A stretch of 64,000 nt of DNA from positions 750,151 to 814,150 of the forward strand of contig QANU01086265.1 in NCBI GenBank assembly GCA_003254905.1, given 5' to 3'. Shown here in pieces: positions 44,937-55,802 of the stretch. How positions within the stretch are numbered: the stretch's first letter is position 1; every line of letters begins with the position of its first letter. Under the pieces are notes generated by a model. The model did no database searches. It was not told the DNA's origin and saw only the letters and a list, made by a program, of their open reading frames with translations. The DNA is from Nissolia schottii (lineage: Eukaryota; Streptophyta; Magnoliopsida; Fabales; Fabaceae). The translations under genes and the position numbers were made by a program.

Positions 44937-45171
44937 NNNNNNNNNNNNNNNNNNNNNNNNNNNNNNNNNNNNNNNNNNNNNNNNNNNNNNNNNNNNNNNN
45001 NNNNNNNNNNNNNNNNNNNNNNNNNNNNNNNNNNNNNNNNNNNNNNNNNNNNNNNNNNNNNNNNNNNNNNNNNNNNNNNNNNNNNNNNNNNNNNNNNNNN
45101 NNNNNNNNNNNNNNNNNNNNNNNNNNNNNNNNNNNNNNNNNNNNNNNNNNNNNNNNNNNNNNNNNNNNNNN
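44937..45171. other. Assembly gap (235 N)
   Basis: Unknown bases inside the 3' region of the Tat-type element, next to a pyrimidine-rich low-complexity stretch (44720-44936). The gap size may be nominal. Confidence 0.99.
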
Positions 45172-45239
45172 AATCACCACTTAGGATCTGAATTTGCTTG
45201 CCAAGTTTTTCTTCAATTTTTCTGACTTAGCTTGTGGTG

Positions 45240-45454
45240 TGGTTATGGTTGAGCAGTGTATGACTTGCAAAGATGAGTAAATAAGCAACCTTAAATAGGA
45301 AGCCAAGGAGGCTCAACGAGAGACTTAGAGTGCTCGAGATCACTTTTTTCTTGGGGCTAATCGCTCTTGTTTTAATGCTACTGGTGTAGTGGTAGGGTCG
45401 AAAATTGTTGAAGAGGACCCCGTTGGAGCCAAAGAAGAGCCCCCGACCGAGTAG
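45240..45454 (+). pseudogene. C-terminal remnant of antisense extra ORF (Tat-type aORF)
   Basis: On the plus strand, opposite to gag, one frame reads EAKEAQRET, a stop, then SARDHFFLGANRSCFNATGV and EEDPVGAKEEPPTE before the stop at 45452. The coiled-coil-like start and acidic, proline-rich tail are what the C-terminus of the Transposase_28-type extra ORF looks like. Position (3' half) and orientation (antisense) fit the extra ORF of Tat elements. Its N-terminal part would lie in or left of the N gap. The assignment is inference from context. Confidence 0.4.
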
Positions 45455-45955
45455 TGATTCTGCCTAGGAGGATTAGCCTCTCTTTATTTTGTTGTACTTT
45501 TAGGCGAAGTTCTTTTGTATTTTCATGTTTATTTTCATGAATTTGAGAAGCTTTGGCCTGTAGTACTTATGAGATCCTTGGATATTTTGTGTCTTTTGCA
45601 TCCTTGTCTTCTTCTTTTGTGGAGACATTTTGGTTGAAAGTTGGTTGTTTTGATAACCTCTAAGCTTGCGTCCAAGCTTGATTTTTGGGTATCAATTTAT
45701 TTATATATACGTGTATATATATATTTTTTTGCCACGACTTTTGGTTGAGAGATATCTTCTTTTGATTGACCCTTAGGCCTCTCTTTTGGGAAGAAAATTC
45801 TTCCTTGTATGAGTAACATGTAGAATGTAGAAAGGTAAGATAACTTTATTGATGATCGGGCTGTGTACCGTTTAGCATTTGGGCCCATTAAAAACCCTCC
45901 AGGAAAACCTGGGTCGGGAAAAGAGTACCCTCCTGCCAAGCTTCATTCTACGAGG

Positions 45956-46549
45956 TCAGATGTAAAATTTGTTGTTCCCTCCTGGATTTTTACCAAGTTG
46001 TATTTCTTCAAGTTCTCCCTCGGGTTGAGGTTGCTCCTCTTGTCGATCTTGACCGTCGAGGTCTATTACCATCGTCTCATCTCTGACTCCCATGCTTTCT
46101 TCTGCAACTTTTCTTCTCTGACCGACCTCCAAGCTGGCTTGGTAGCACCTTCTTGATAGTAGTTGGTCAGCCTTTACTGTGATGACTTCCCTTTTCTCTG
46201 AAGGGAACTTCATTGCTAAGTGGAGGGTGGACACCACGGCTCCTAGCTTGTTAATTGTCTTTCGGCCAATTATGGCGTTGTATGCTGACGGTCGATCAAC
46301 CACCAAAAAATTAACCTTTTCTGGTCGGCTATTAGGCTTTGTCCCAAACGTAACATGCTGTGTGGTGTACCCGTCTGGGTCTATCCTCTCTCCTGTAAAA
46401 CTGACGAGCTCCGATCGATGAGTTTTTAGATCTGAAGAGTCCATTCCTAATTTGTTGAAGGCATCACGGAAGAGGATGTCTGCTGAGCTGCCCTGATCAA
46501 TCAGGACATTCTTTACCTCGACATTAACCATGATGACAGATATGATCAT
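45956..46549 (-). CDS. Retropepsin-like aspartic protease domain of the Tat-type element
   Basis: An open frame of 197 codons. The active-site region reads VLIDQGSSADILF, the D-x-GSSA form common in Tat-lineage gypsy proteases, with the second strand AYNAIIGRKTINKLGAVVST. It would cleave the Gag-Pol precursor inside particles. It follows gag with a change of frame: gag-frame codons end near 46557 and the motif PNIVF-DED overlaps there. It ends at a stop at 45956 with an acidic, glutamine-rich tail, and no reverse transcriptase follows in any frame I can read. Confidence 0.75.
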   Translation of the reverse strand: MIISVIMVNVEVKNVLIDQGSSADILFRDAFNKLGMDSSDLKTHRSELVSFTGERIDPDGYTTQHVTFGTKPNSRPEKVNFLVVDRPSAYNAIIGRKTINKLGAVVSTLHLAMKFPSEKREVITVKADQLLSRRCYQASLEVGQRRKVAEESMGVRDETMVIDLDGQDRQEEQPQPEGELEEIQLGKNPGGNNKFYI

Positions 46550-46556
46550 CGCATCA

Positions 46557-48393
46557 TCAGGTTAGGTGCGACTCCCTCCCTGTCTTCATCGGTGAACACG
46601 ATATTTGGCATTGGGGGTAGCCTTCGGGGGTTGCATTGCGAGTGGACATGTGCATCACCTCTTTGAGGTGTTTTTTCCATGCTGCTTTGGATTCTCCCCT
46701 GCTCGCGAATCCTCTTGAAATAGTGTTAACAGTCCTGATAGGTATGCTCCCTTCACTGTTGGTGTTATCAGGGAAGTCGAGGTCTTCGTCTCTTCTTCTT
46801 CTTGTGTTCCTATTGTCTGTCTCAGAGTCGGGGGACCTTCGCCTATTAGGCTTTTTACCCCTGCTTTTGACGAACTGTGCCATGATACTTCTTTCTTCTT
46901 TGATGAGCTCCTCTAGTGCTTCTTTTAAGTCGATGCAATTGTCGATTTTGTGGCAATGAGATTGGTGAAACTTACAAAATGGCAAATTTTTTCCTTTGGG
47001 AACGTTTCTCAAAGGGCGAGGCGTCGGAAGGTGGACGACGTTGACGATCTCCTTCAGGATTTGAGAGGGGCTTGTCGTTAATTCAGACTAGCTTCGAAAC
47101 TTGCCGGGGTTTGGTGGACGCCCATCCTTCTTTGGTTGGTCCTGGTTCGGCTTGCCAGGCGGGTTGAAATTCCCTCTTCCCTGTTGATGTGTACTTCTGC
47201 TCTTCTGTTGAATTCTTCGAGTGTCTTTGGTTCTTGTCCCAAGACTTCTTCTGAGAACGGGGTCTCTGGGCGAATTCCAAAACAAAGTTCCATCAACCTT
47301 TGTTCGACGGTGATGTTTTCTACCAGGTTTGCTTCCTTGGCGAAGCGCTCTAAGTAATTGCGCAAGGACTCGTTCTCTCCTTGGTTAACGCCCAAGAGGC
47401 CAATTGATGTCTTGGGTTGTCTTTTATTGGTGGTGAATTGTAGCACGAACTTCTGGGAAAGGTCTTCAAAACTTGTGATTGACCTTTTAGGTAGGGAGAA
47501 CAACCACTTCTCTGCTGGTCCTGTGAGGGTTAGTGGGAACGCTCTGCAAAGGATGGCATCGGGTGCTTGCATCAACCAGGTTTTGGATTTGAATGCCGTG
47601 AGATGCTCCTGTGGGTCTGAGGTTCCATCATAGGCTTTCGCAGTCTGAGGGAGCGTGAAGTTCTTTGGCGGGTTAACGCGAAAAATTTCGTCGGAGAATG
47701 GGCTGTCGTTCACGATGGATCCTTTATTCCTCCGTTGCTCCTCGGAGCCTCAGGTTGGGTCCGAGTGGACGAAACCTTCAGAGTCTGAATCTACAGTCCG
47801 TCTCGGAGAGTTTTTGTGTCAGCTGTGCCGCTCGCGGTGGTTCGTGCATTGGGAATGCCGAGATGGGACTAGGGAGTCTAGTCGAGGAAGACTTCTACGT
47901 CGTTGCTTTGGGGAAGGAGTCCTGTTGGACTTCCTCCGCCTCGGGGCTGGGAATGGAGTCATCTTTCTGTTCTTGACGTGCTGGGGGTATGGGACCTTTC
48001 CCGAGTTTGGGGCCTAGGGTGGTCCTTACGCTGCAAAGAGGTAGGTCCCCTAGTGTCCCCCCTTTGATCTCGATCTTGTCGATCCTTTTTCCTGGGTTTG
48101 TTTCTCCGCTCCAAAGCTTTGAGACGTCGTTCTTGTTGTTTGATGAGGTCTCGGAGCCCAAGGATAACCTCGTAGGGATCCGTGTTGTTCTGAGAATTTG
48201 AAACAACTACCTGGGATGGGATATGTTGTCCATTGGGTTCTCGACGATCTACATTGTTTTCCCCTGTTATGGATGCAGGTAGTCCATCCCGAGGGTCAAG
48301 TTCCTGGTTTTGCGAGTTCCCGACTTCCCCTCGAAGGATCCCATGTCGGGCTTTGGGGGGAGGGGGGTTCGCAGCGACATTGTCGGCCTCCAT
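46557..48393 (-). pseudogene. Gag polyprotein of the Tat-type element, frameshifted
   Basis: The best start is the ATG at 48393 (MEADNVAANPPPPKARHG); the frame is open a little further upstream without another ATG. The first part (to about 47960) is hydrophilic, with a charged coiled-coil-like IKQQERRLKALERRNKPRKK. A frame change near 47900-47960 leads to a typical gag core at 47713-47078: DSPFSDEIF, YDGTSDPQEHLTAFKS, CRAFPLTLTGPAEKWLFSLP and ESLRNYLERFAKEANL. A further change around 47030 leads to a zinc-binding FCKFHQSHCHKIDNC box. Gag would form particles that package the RNA. At least two frameshifts disable it, although its conserved motifs survive. Confidence 0.8.
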
Positions 48394-48455
48394 CAGGGAA
48401 CCAGTAGAGGCTGACACTTACAAGATAGTATCACAGTTCCCACAGATGGCGCCAA

Positions 48456-49141
48456 TGTTCGCAAGTAATTCGTAAAGGGTACGAGGTTACTTGAACGGTA
48501 TGGGAGGCGCCTTGACGGAAGCTCTAAGTCTGAGGGCAAGGGCTCTGAGCGGGTTCGGAGGCCTAGGCGAAAGCTCCAAGCAGGGTCAGAGGTCTAGACA
48601 AGGGCTCCGAGCGGGTTCAGAGGCTTGGACGAAAGCTCCAAGCTGGTTCCTTTCGGAGAGAGTGCGGCGGTGGGGTGTACCTGCAAAGGCACTCCGACGC
48701 TCAAGTAAGCACAGGGATTAGGAGAGTTCCCTAAGAGGAGAGTGAGAGATACTTGATGGACTGAGGGGTCGTGTGCTTTTATAAGTGAGGTTAGAGTGCA
48801 AAGATAGAGGTAAGATAGAGATAAAGTGAGTGGGGTTTGTCCATCCGCTCCCTGGTTTATCTTTTTCCGCTTATCTAGGAGTCGGTTGCGGACTGGGGAG
48901 GAGAGGTCGTCGCTACCTCCTCTTAGCCTTGTTTGGCCGGATGGGGTTGGGAGCCTTTGGGCCTACGACCTTCTCCTCCTCAAGTGCCATGAGGCTCCCT
49001 CTCTTTGGGCCGGTCTGACCAGGTGGGGAGAGCCTCTTCTGCTCCTTAGTGGGTTGGACCCTTTAGGCCTTTTAGGAGATGCGAGCTCCTCTCCCTCTTA
49101 GAGGGTTAGAGCTCTCCGACCCTAGTTTTTAGCCCGTAACA
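48456..49141 (-). repeat. 5' LTR of the Tat-type element (686 bp)
   Basis: It is the partner of 43823-44509. On the minus strand it is the upstream LTR and lies beside the primer-binding site. The 5-base flank atata follows at 49142-49146. Confidence 0.9.
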
Positions 49142-49146
49142 ATATA

Positions 49147-49942
49147 TATACACACACAAAAGTATGGATGGGATCAAACCACAAACTCTACTATTTATTT
49201 GACATTCTTAAATGTTCTTAATTAGTCACCAAATCCAGAAGCAAGGTTTATAAAAAGATCAAAATAAAATTTGTAAAAGCTTTGATGTCCAATCTAAAAA
49301 TTCTCTCAAACCCCAAGCATGATGGATCTCACTTGTGCTTTTGTATTCATCATAACGAGATACTCAAGTGAAAATTTGACTTGGAGCGTACGGATCTTAT
49401 ATGCCTTATTGGGTTTCTTAGTGGTGTTCTTATCTATGCAGTAGTGGATGATGAGGTAATGTTGCTTCTTTTTTTTCATAGCTCAATGCCAAATAAATAT
49501 TTGTATTTTTTTTATTAACAATTATATAATAATTATGGTTTGTGTTGTTCATATCTCTGCAGTGGATGATGAGGTAATATTTGCTCCTTTCTTTCTTAGC
49601 TTATTTACAAATAAATATTTGTATTTTTTATTAACACCCAAATAAATATTAGTCTTATTATTATAGTAATAATTATGGTTATTAAATTCATTTGCCCACC
49701 CTACCCAGTTTAACACTGCTGCAATGTCAGGTTAATTAATTAGAACAAAATTAAAGAATGGTTAAATCTTTTTGACGCTCTCGTTCGTCTCTATAATCTA
49801 TAAATATCCAAAAAGTTGCCGAGAATCTTTCGTGATCTTCGTGCACACCTGAATGAATAGTTGGGTGATAGATTAATTAACACCCGTCAAGTCGTAATTA
49901 TTAATTGGATTAGTCCTCTAATGAATAATGACACGATTGGAG

Positions 49943-49990
<48 letters not shown>

Positions 49991-51800
49991 ATGACTTAAT
50001 AAGTACTCTTCTGACAATGTATAGTAACCAACTGAACCTGATAGAAGTCCAAGCTACGTACATACTACATATATAATATACACAAGTGTAATTTGATTTA
50101 GAAACTCAGCATATGCCTTCTATTCTACGGAATTAGCGGGACATATTCCTATTAAACAAAATATGTATACACACCCTCACAGAGTAATGGAAGTCAATTG
50201 AGATTTGGATGCTTGAAGTACACATTAAAAAACAGTGTACAAATTCTAACAATTGATAATAAAAATACGGGAATATTAATATTTTAATTTAGAACCACAA
50301 TTTTTAACTTTAATAACTCTAATTTCTTTCTCTTATATAGAAAACACATACCACTGCTACTTAACAATATTCCATTTTGTTCGTATTCCATTTGCCATTT
50401 TCTCATTAGTGCCTTTTGCACAATTTGGGAGACTCCGCGTATATATGTACGGTGAAATTTAATCTCATTATTTAATTTTTCAAAAGAAATTATTTTTTTT
50501 TCCGAACAAAAGATATATGTCATTTCTTTTGGTCATTCAACTGAAATGATTCGAGGAAAGGAAGGACATGTATAATGAGCTTCAGGGTTTCTGTCTGTCT
50601 TTACCACGGAGCGTTACATATATAATTCAGTTCTCCTTGGACTCATAATCAAGGATGCACATGGACTAAATGCGCTATATGTGTTCTTGGTAGTTGCTAG
50701 ATTGTCATATTACTTAAAAATAAAATTTAAATAATTTTAATATTATTAAGATAATACTCGCTCATTAAATTAAATTTTGAGGTTGAGTTAAGTCACTTAT
50801 TTTTTAAGATGATATTAGAATCTAACCTAAGCTTCACTCGCAAATGTTTATTTTATATATATATATATATACACACACACTAAAATGTTTGAGGTTTTTT
50901 CCACCACTATTTTTTGGAGAGAAGTTTCCCATCAAAGCTAATTTAATTAAACTTATTTTATTAGATCCCACTAAATTTTTACTACTTTATATTTCAACAT
51001 TTTCTTATATCTAAACTAAACATTATCATAATTAAAGAAATCTGAAATAATTTAATTTAAATTTGAAATTAATTCTCTAACATGATATTTTCAAATTTAA
51101 ATTTTAAGAATTTTCTAACAACTAAAATAAATACTATTTATTTTTTTAATAAAATTACTCTATAAATTTTAATATATTTTATTCAAAATTAATCTCATAT
51201 ACTTAAAAAAATTGTCACTTAATTTTATATATTTAAGTGTATTATAGATGAACCTACAAAACACATATATTAAAATAATTTCGTGTAATACACAGGTATT
51301 ATACTAGTCGATAAAGAGAATACGTTTGATAACCTTTTTTGTCTTACTCACTCTATTTAATTATTGTTTCAAGTCTAAACCTATGTTTAAAAAATATAAA
51401 TTAATAGTTTTAATTTCCTATTAATATTCACAAGTACTTAAAAAAAACTACCCTCTTCTTTACTCACACAGAAACATCACCCATATATTTTCTAAACCAC
51501 TCCCACCTTTCTTCTGTAATTACTCCACTCATATGCATCAGCACCACTTTTTTCTCATATCAGCATCCTCTTCCTCTGTCAAAGGCCCTCTAGTATATAT
51601 AAAGAAGATTCTTTTAATAACTAATTTTTGGACTCTGCTAATTTTATTGAATCTTTTTTTTAAGTTTATTACATTATCTATAATGTAATATTTTATTCAT
51701 TTAGCCCACTTAAACATTGAACTCAATACCATCACTAATTTTTGTTGTGTAACCACCTCATTCACATACATCATCACTACTTTGTTCTCTATACGTGTGG
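49147..51800. other. AT-rich intergenic DNA with microsatellites
   Basis: No supported gene. An AT microsatellite is at about 49945-49985 and a TA/CA run at about 50853-50880. Two diverged copies of a gtaattactccactcatatg / gtaaccacctcattcacata block lie at about 51517 and 51749. A short tandem of about 110 bases (gtgga-gatgaggtaat...ttgtatttttttattaaca) recurs at 49445 and 49562. Confidence 0.45.
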
Positions 51801-52565
51801 GTCGTGGAATTATTTTTATTCTCGGGAATACTATTCCCAAGAATGTTACTCCTAAGAAAAGTTTTTCTAGGAATATGATTTGAAGGCGTTTGATTGTAAA
51901 TTGAATTGTTAGCAACATTATTTGGAATACGATATATTTTTCCAAAAATATCCATGAAAAAACGAATTATGTTGGAGGTAGTTTATCATCGACTGATGGT
52001 GGTCCAGTGTCAGTCGGCAACAATCTGGCGTTGACTGGTGACAACCAATGGTAATCTGACGTTGGACGTCACCTGATGGTGGATTGGTGTCAGCGGCGGT
52101 CCAACAACGACCGATGAAAATTCGACGACGGCCATCGCCCCATGGTGGTCCTACGTCACTCGATGGTGGTTCGGTGTCGCCCGACGATGGTTCGGCTTCA
52201 CCTGGCGGTGGTCCAATGTAAACAACGGTGGTCTAGTGTCGGTGGTGGTGGTCTGACATCAGCGACGGTGGTCTGACATTGATTGGAAATGGGCAGCTAT
52301 TGGTCGACATTGGTTGGTGGTAGTCCAGTGATGATGATGATTGTCAAGGGTGTAAGGTTTGGGGGCAATGTCGTCTTTTCATATTTCACAACATTCCATT
52401 CTAATAGGTCCAACATTCCCATGGTGGAGGTGTGATTGAAAATGGGATAATTTTCATTCCCAACAATGCAATATATTTGAGAATATTTTTCTAAACCTTG
52501 AACCAAATATGAGAATATTACATTCCCACGATCACATTCCTTGGAATTCAACCACATGCCTCCAG
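51800..52565. mobile_element. Possible DNA transposon derivative with ggaat-rich ends
   Basis: The left part (51805-51950) repeats GGAAT/ATTCC motifs (ctcgggaatactattcccaa) and the right part (52385-52560) has ATTCC motifs in the opposite sense (acattcccacgatcacattc). This pattern occurs at the ends of some legume MITE-like elements. The inverted pairing is imperfect and I could not fix ends or a target duplication. The interior is a minisatellite. Confidence 0.35.
51975..52330 (+). repeat. ggtggtc/tgtc minisatellite
   Basis: Diverged units of about 21-27 bases built on gatggtggtccggtgtcgcc recur about 12-14 times. The tract is GC-rich against an AT-rich background. No ORF persists through it. 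Confidence 0.8.
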
Positions 52566-53479
52566 ACAAAAAAGTGTCTAACAAGGTCTAGTTATCTCTC
52601 TACCTAGCTATATAAAGCTATTGGGGGCATTCTAACCGTTTCCCTTGGTCACATTTTTCTTCCTACTCTACTATTTTATATTAATTTACACAATTTAAAC
52701 AACCTAGAATAGGAGTAAAGTAATCACTACATTTACTACATTATTTTCTACTTTCACAAGAGTTATAATTACTCCCTCGACGAAGAACTCACCACACCAA
52801 CAATAAACCACACAATTGTCTCCCTTAATATTCAAAAGCATTTTTTGTTTTGCAATTTTTCAAAATATTTAATATTTTGAATTAAAAAATGTGACTTAGC
52901 CACTTCATTTGTTAAGCCTGCTGGTACTTATTATGAGTGAAAGAAATCATTGTAAAAAGTTAAATACAAATCATATCATACTGCATCATTAANATTATCT
53001 TTCTCACCTTTTTCCTAGCTATGCATAAGTAAAACTCCCACCTTCCATTTTTCCTAGGTGAAATCATTATTTTTATCTTTCTTTTATATCTTTCCATTAT
53101 CTATATGGAAAATATTATGTGTATACTAAAAAAGTTTACACTAGTTATACACCAATATTAAGTATCAATTTTCTCTCTATTTTCTTCACTTCCTCTCACT
53201 CACACTCTTCTTCTTCTCCTCATATTCTTCTTTGTCTTTTTTTCTCTCTTCTTCCCCATTCTTCCTTCATTTTTTCTCATTTTTTTCATCTGCAACTTCT
53301 TTTTCTTTTTTCTTTTTCGTTCTACTCTTGTTCTTCTTCTCCATTTCATTCTTGTTGTTCTTATTTTTTTTCCATTTCTTGCTTTTTTATTCATTTTTAC
53401 TATTTTTTGGTTTGTTTCACTTATTTTTTCTTTTTAAGACATTGAGGAGAGCATGAACGAAGACATTCTTCTCTAATCT
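52566..53479. other. Intergenic DNA with a pyrimidine tract
   Basis: A TC-rich low-complexity tract fills about 53165-53440. The ORFs there on both strands (poly-Phe/Ser or poly-Lys/Arg) are composition artefacts. One N lies at 52993. Confidence 0.6.
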
Positions 53480-53900
53480 ATGTTGTTTTCTATGTTTTGT
53501 AATGTTTCGGTGTCGTGTAAATTTTTTTTATGTGTGATATAATGTTTGTTTATTTCTTTGTTTCAATGTGATGTAATGTTTGTTTATGTGTGTTTATATT
53601 TGTTTACGAGTGTTGTAATGTTTGTTTAAGAGTATTGTAATGTTTATTTTTAAGTGTTGTAATGTTGTTTCTTTGTAGTGTAATATTTCAGTCTGGTGAA
53701 ATGTTTGTTTGTGTTTGGTATAATGTTTATTTATGAGTGAAATAATGGTTTTTTACGCCTTCATTTTTGTGTGGTTTAATGTTTGTTCATGTGTAGTGTA
53801 ATGTTTGTTTCTGTATGTTGTAATGTTTGTTTATGAGTTTTGCAACGTTTATTTTTTAGTGTTGTAATGTTTGTTTATTTATGGTGTAATATTTGCTTAT
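53480..53900 (+). repeat. ttgtaatgtttgttta minisatellite
   Basis: Units of about 24-34 bases with the core gtgttgtaatgtttgtttat recur about 13-14 times, with substitutions. They end about 90 bases before the CACTA terminus at 53992. Related aatgtttgt motifs also occur at about 29950-30050. Confidence 0.85.
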
Positions 53901-54710
53901 GAGAGAGAGGGTGGGGAAGTAGGAGAAAGAATACAACATTTATTCTTCGTTATTTAGTTGGTATAAGTCTCAATCTATTTTATCTTTTGTGCACTAAAAG
54001 AAAAACGTGCATTACCGTCGGAGTTAGCGTTAGAATTTCTCCAAATTACCGTCGATTTTTTTACTTTCCGTCAGATTTTCCATTAGAAATGGTCCTGATA
54101 GTAATAGCATCGATGGAAACTTATTACCGTCAGATACGGAAAGCTAAAGGTAATTAGCGTCAGCGAAGACTAACGTTAGAGATGACCCAAGAACGATTCT
54201 AGTTGAACTGTTTACTGTCGAACACAAACGACAGTAATTATACTAATATTTTAATCTGAATTACCATCGGCTAGAATCGACGAAAATTTGATTATATTTG
54301 TACATACTTTATGACAAATTACCCTTGAAAGTATCCGACAGTAATTATATTAATATTTTAATCCAAATTACTGTAAGCTAGAACCGACGAAAATTTAATT
54401 ATATTTACATATACTTTATGAAAAATTACCATTGAAAGTATCTGACAGTAATTATATTAATATTTTGGTCCAGGGTCTTTACCGTTGGAAAGTTCTGACG
54501 GTAAGAAGTCTCGCGCAAGTCACTCTAGATCTCGCACGAGGCACCTAATAGAACATTAAGTTTGCTCTCAAGTTTGCTAGTCTTTCACGAGACAAGAAAC
54601 ATCTCGCGCGAGATGGTGAGGGTTTATCGTTGGTAATAACCGACGGTAAAAGACTACACCATTTAGGTTTAGGGTTACGATTGTTACCATCAAATTCTTT
54701 TGATGGTAAA

Positions 54711-54880
54711 GACCCTAAACCCTAAATCTTAACCCCTAAACCTTAAATCCTAAATCCTAAACCCTAAACCCTAAACCCTAAGTCCTAAATCTTTAACCCT
54801 AAACCCTAAACCCTAAATCCTAGATCCTAAACCATAAACCCTAAATCCTAAATCTTAAATCCTAAACCCTAAACCCTTAT
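54711..54880. repeat. Telomere-like CCCTAAA interstitial repeat
   Basis: About 20 copies of CCCTAAA and near variants (cctaaat, ccttaaa, ccataaa) stand in a row inside the left subterminal region of the CACTA element. A shorter inverse run (tagggtttagggtttagggc) lies at 59755-59785 near the other end. CCCTAAA is the plant telomere unit; degeneracy argues against a recent telomere event. Confidence 0.85.
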
Positions 54881-55802
54881 ACTTGTCTTTTAATTAATCA
54901 ATAGGGACAATTTATGAGAGTTGTAGAAGAAGAGAATTTTTTTTAAAGCAAAATTTTTACTTTAATTTAAAGTGATCATTAAATTATTAAAGTATACATA
55001 AATTTTACTATTTATTTTAATAATTTAGTAGTAAAAAAAAAAACTACACAAGTTTAAAGTCAACATATATACTTAAAAATTACCCTTTGTATTTAAAAAA
55101 AAAATAAAAAAATCCTAATCTCCTAAGTTTGCAGCATCATCGTCGTCGTCGAGGCATCATCATAGTCGGCATTATCTATGTTATCTTCGTCGGACGACGT
55201 ATCAGACAACAGCATCTCAGGAGGCATATGAAGGGCAGCCGAACTGCTGGATCCTAGGGCAGATTCACCAAAGCATGGCCACACCATCTTCAGCTTCTGG
55301 TTTAGCTTCTACTTGTCCTTTCTCTTCTTGGTCAGCTCCCGTTTATTCTTTTCCTTGTCTTGCATCTGCTTCACCTCCGCCCTCACATCATGTAGCTCCT
55401 GAAGCACCTGCTCATTCCTGACCGCCTGCATGTACAACTTCTGGTTCATCTTCAACATGTGCTTGCAGAGATCTTCTTAGTCTTGCGTTAGTGTCCCACC
55501 GGAAGATGAAGCCATCGATGGAGGCCCCCTCATAGTAACCGAGAGCTGTGCACCCCGGTCGTACACGCTATTGCGGTTCATACCACCAACCACCTTGAGC
55601 CAGACTGCATTCTCAATAGCAGGATCTGGCTTAGTACCCAGGGGCATACTCTTAGCCCGGTGAGTCTGCGCAGCCTGAAGTGCCACCTCAAATGCAGCCT
55701 ACAAAAGTAAAAAAGTTAACGATTATTATAGGAAATTAAAATTAACATTTACAAAGTATGTAATAAAACAATTAACAATTGTTAATACATTAGAATACTC
55801 AT

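Larger units (their letters stand above)
43823..49141 (-). mobile_element. Tat-lineage Ty3/gypsy element with gag-protease only, 5.3 kb
   Basis: Two direct LTRs (43823-44509 and 48456-49141) begin TGTTACGGGC and end CTTGCGAACA on the minus strand, and the 5-base duplication atata flanks both sides. The primer-binding region TTGGCGCCATCTGTGGGA adjoins the right LTR. The polypurine tract GCTGGGGGCAA adjoins the left one. Gag and an aspartic protease follow on the minus strand, then an antisense ORF remnant. No reverse transcriptase, RNase H or integrase motif is visible, though 235 Ns hide part of the 3' region. It is therefore non-autonomous. Confidence 0.88.

Noticed and set aside
44899..45180. 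93-codon ORF across the N gap
   Set aside because: Translated Ns; not real sequence.
47078..48721. Plus-strand ORFs opposite gag (69-120 codons)
   Set aside because: Shadows of the minus-strand gag frames or of the LTR; no family signal on the plus strand.
53119..53456. 108- and 74-codon ORFs and an opposite-strand Lys/Arg-rich ORF
   Set aside because: All come from a pyrimidine tract; poly-Ser/Phe and poly-Lys/Arg are composition artefacts.
54711..54880. A true internal telomere or chromosome fusion point
   Set aside because: The repeats are degenerate and lie inside CACTA subterminal DNA, with an inverse run at the other end, so an element-borne origin is simpler.
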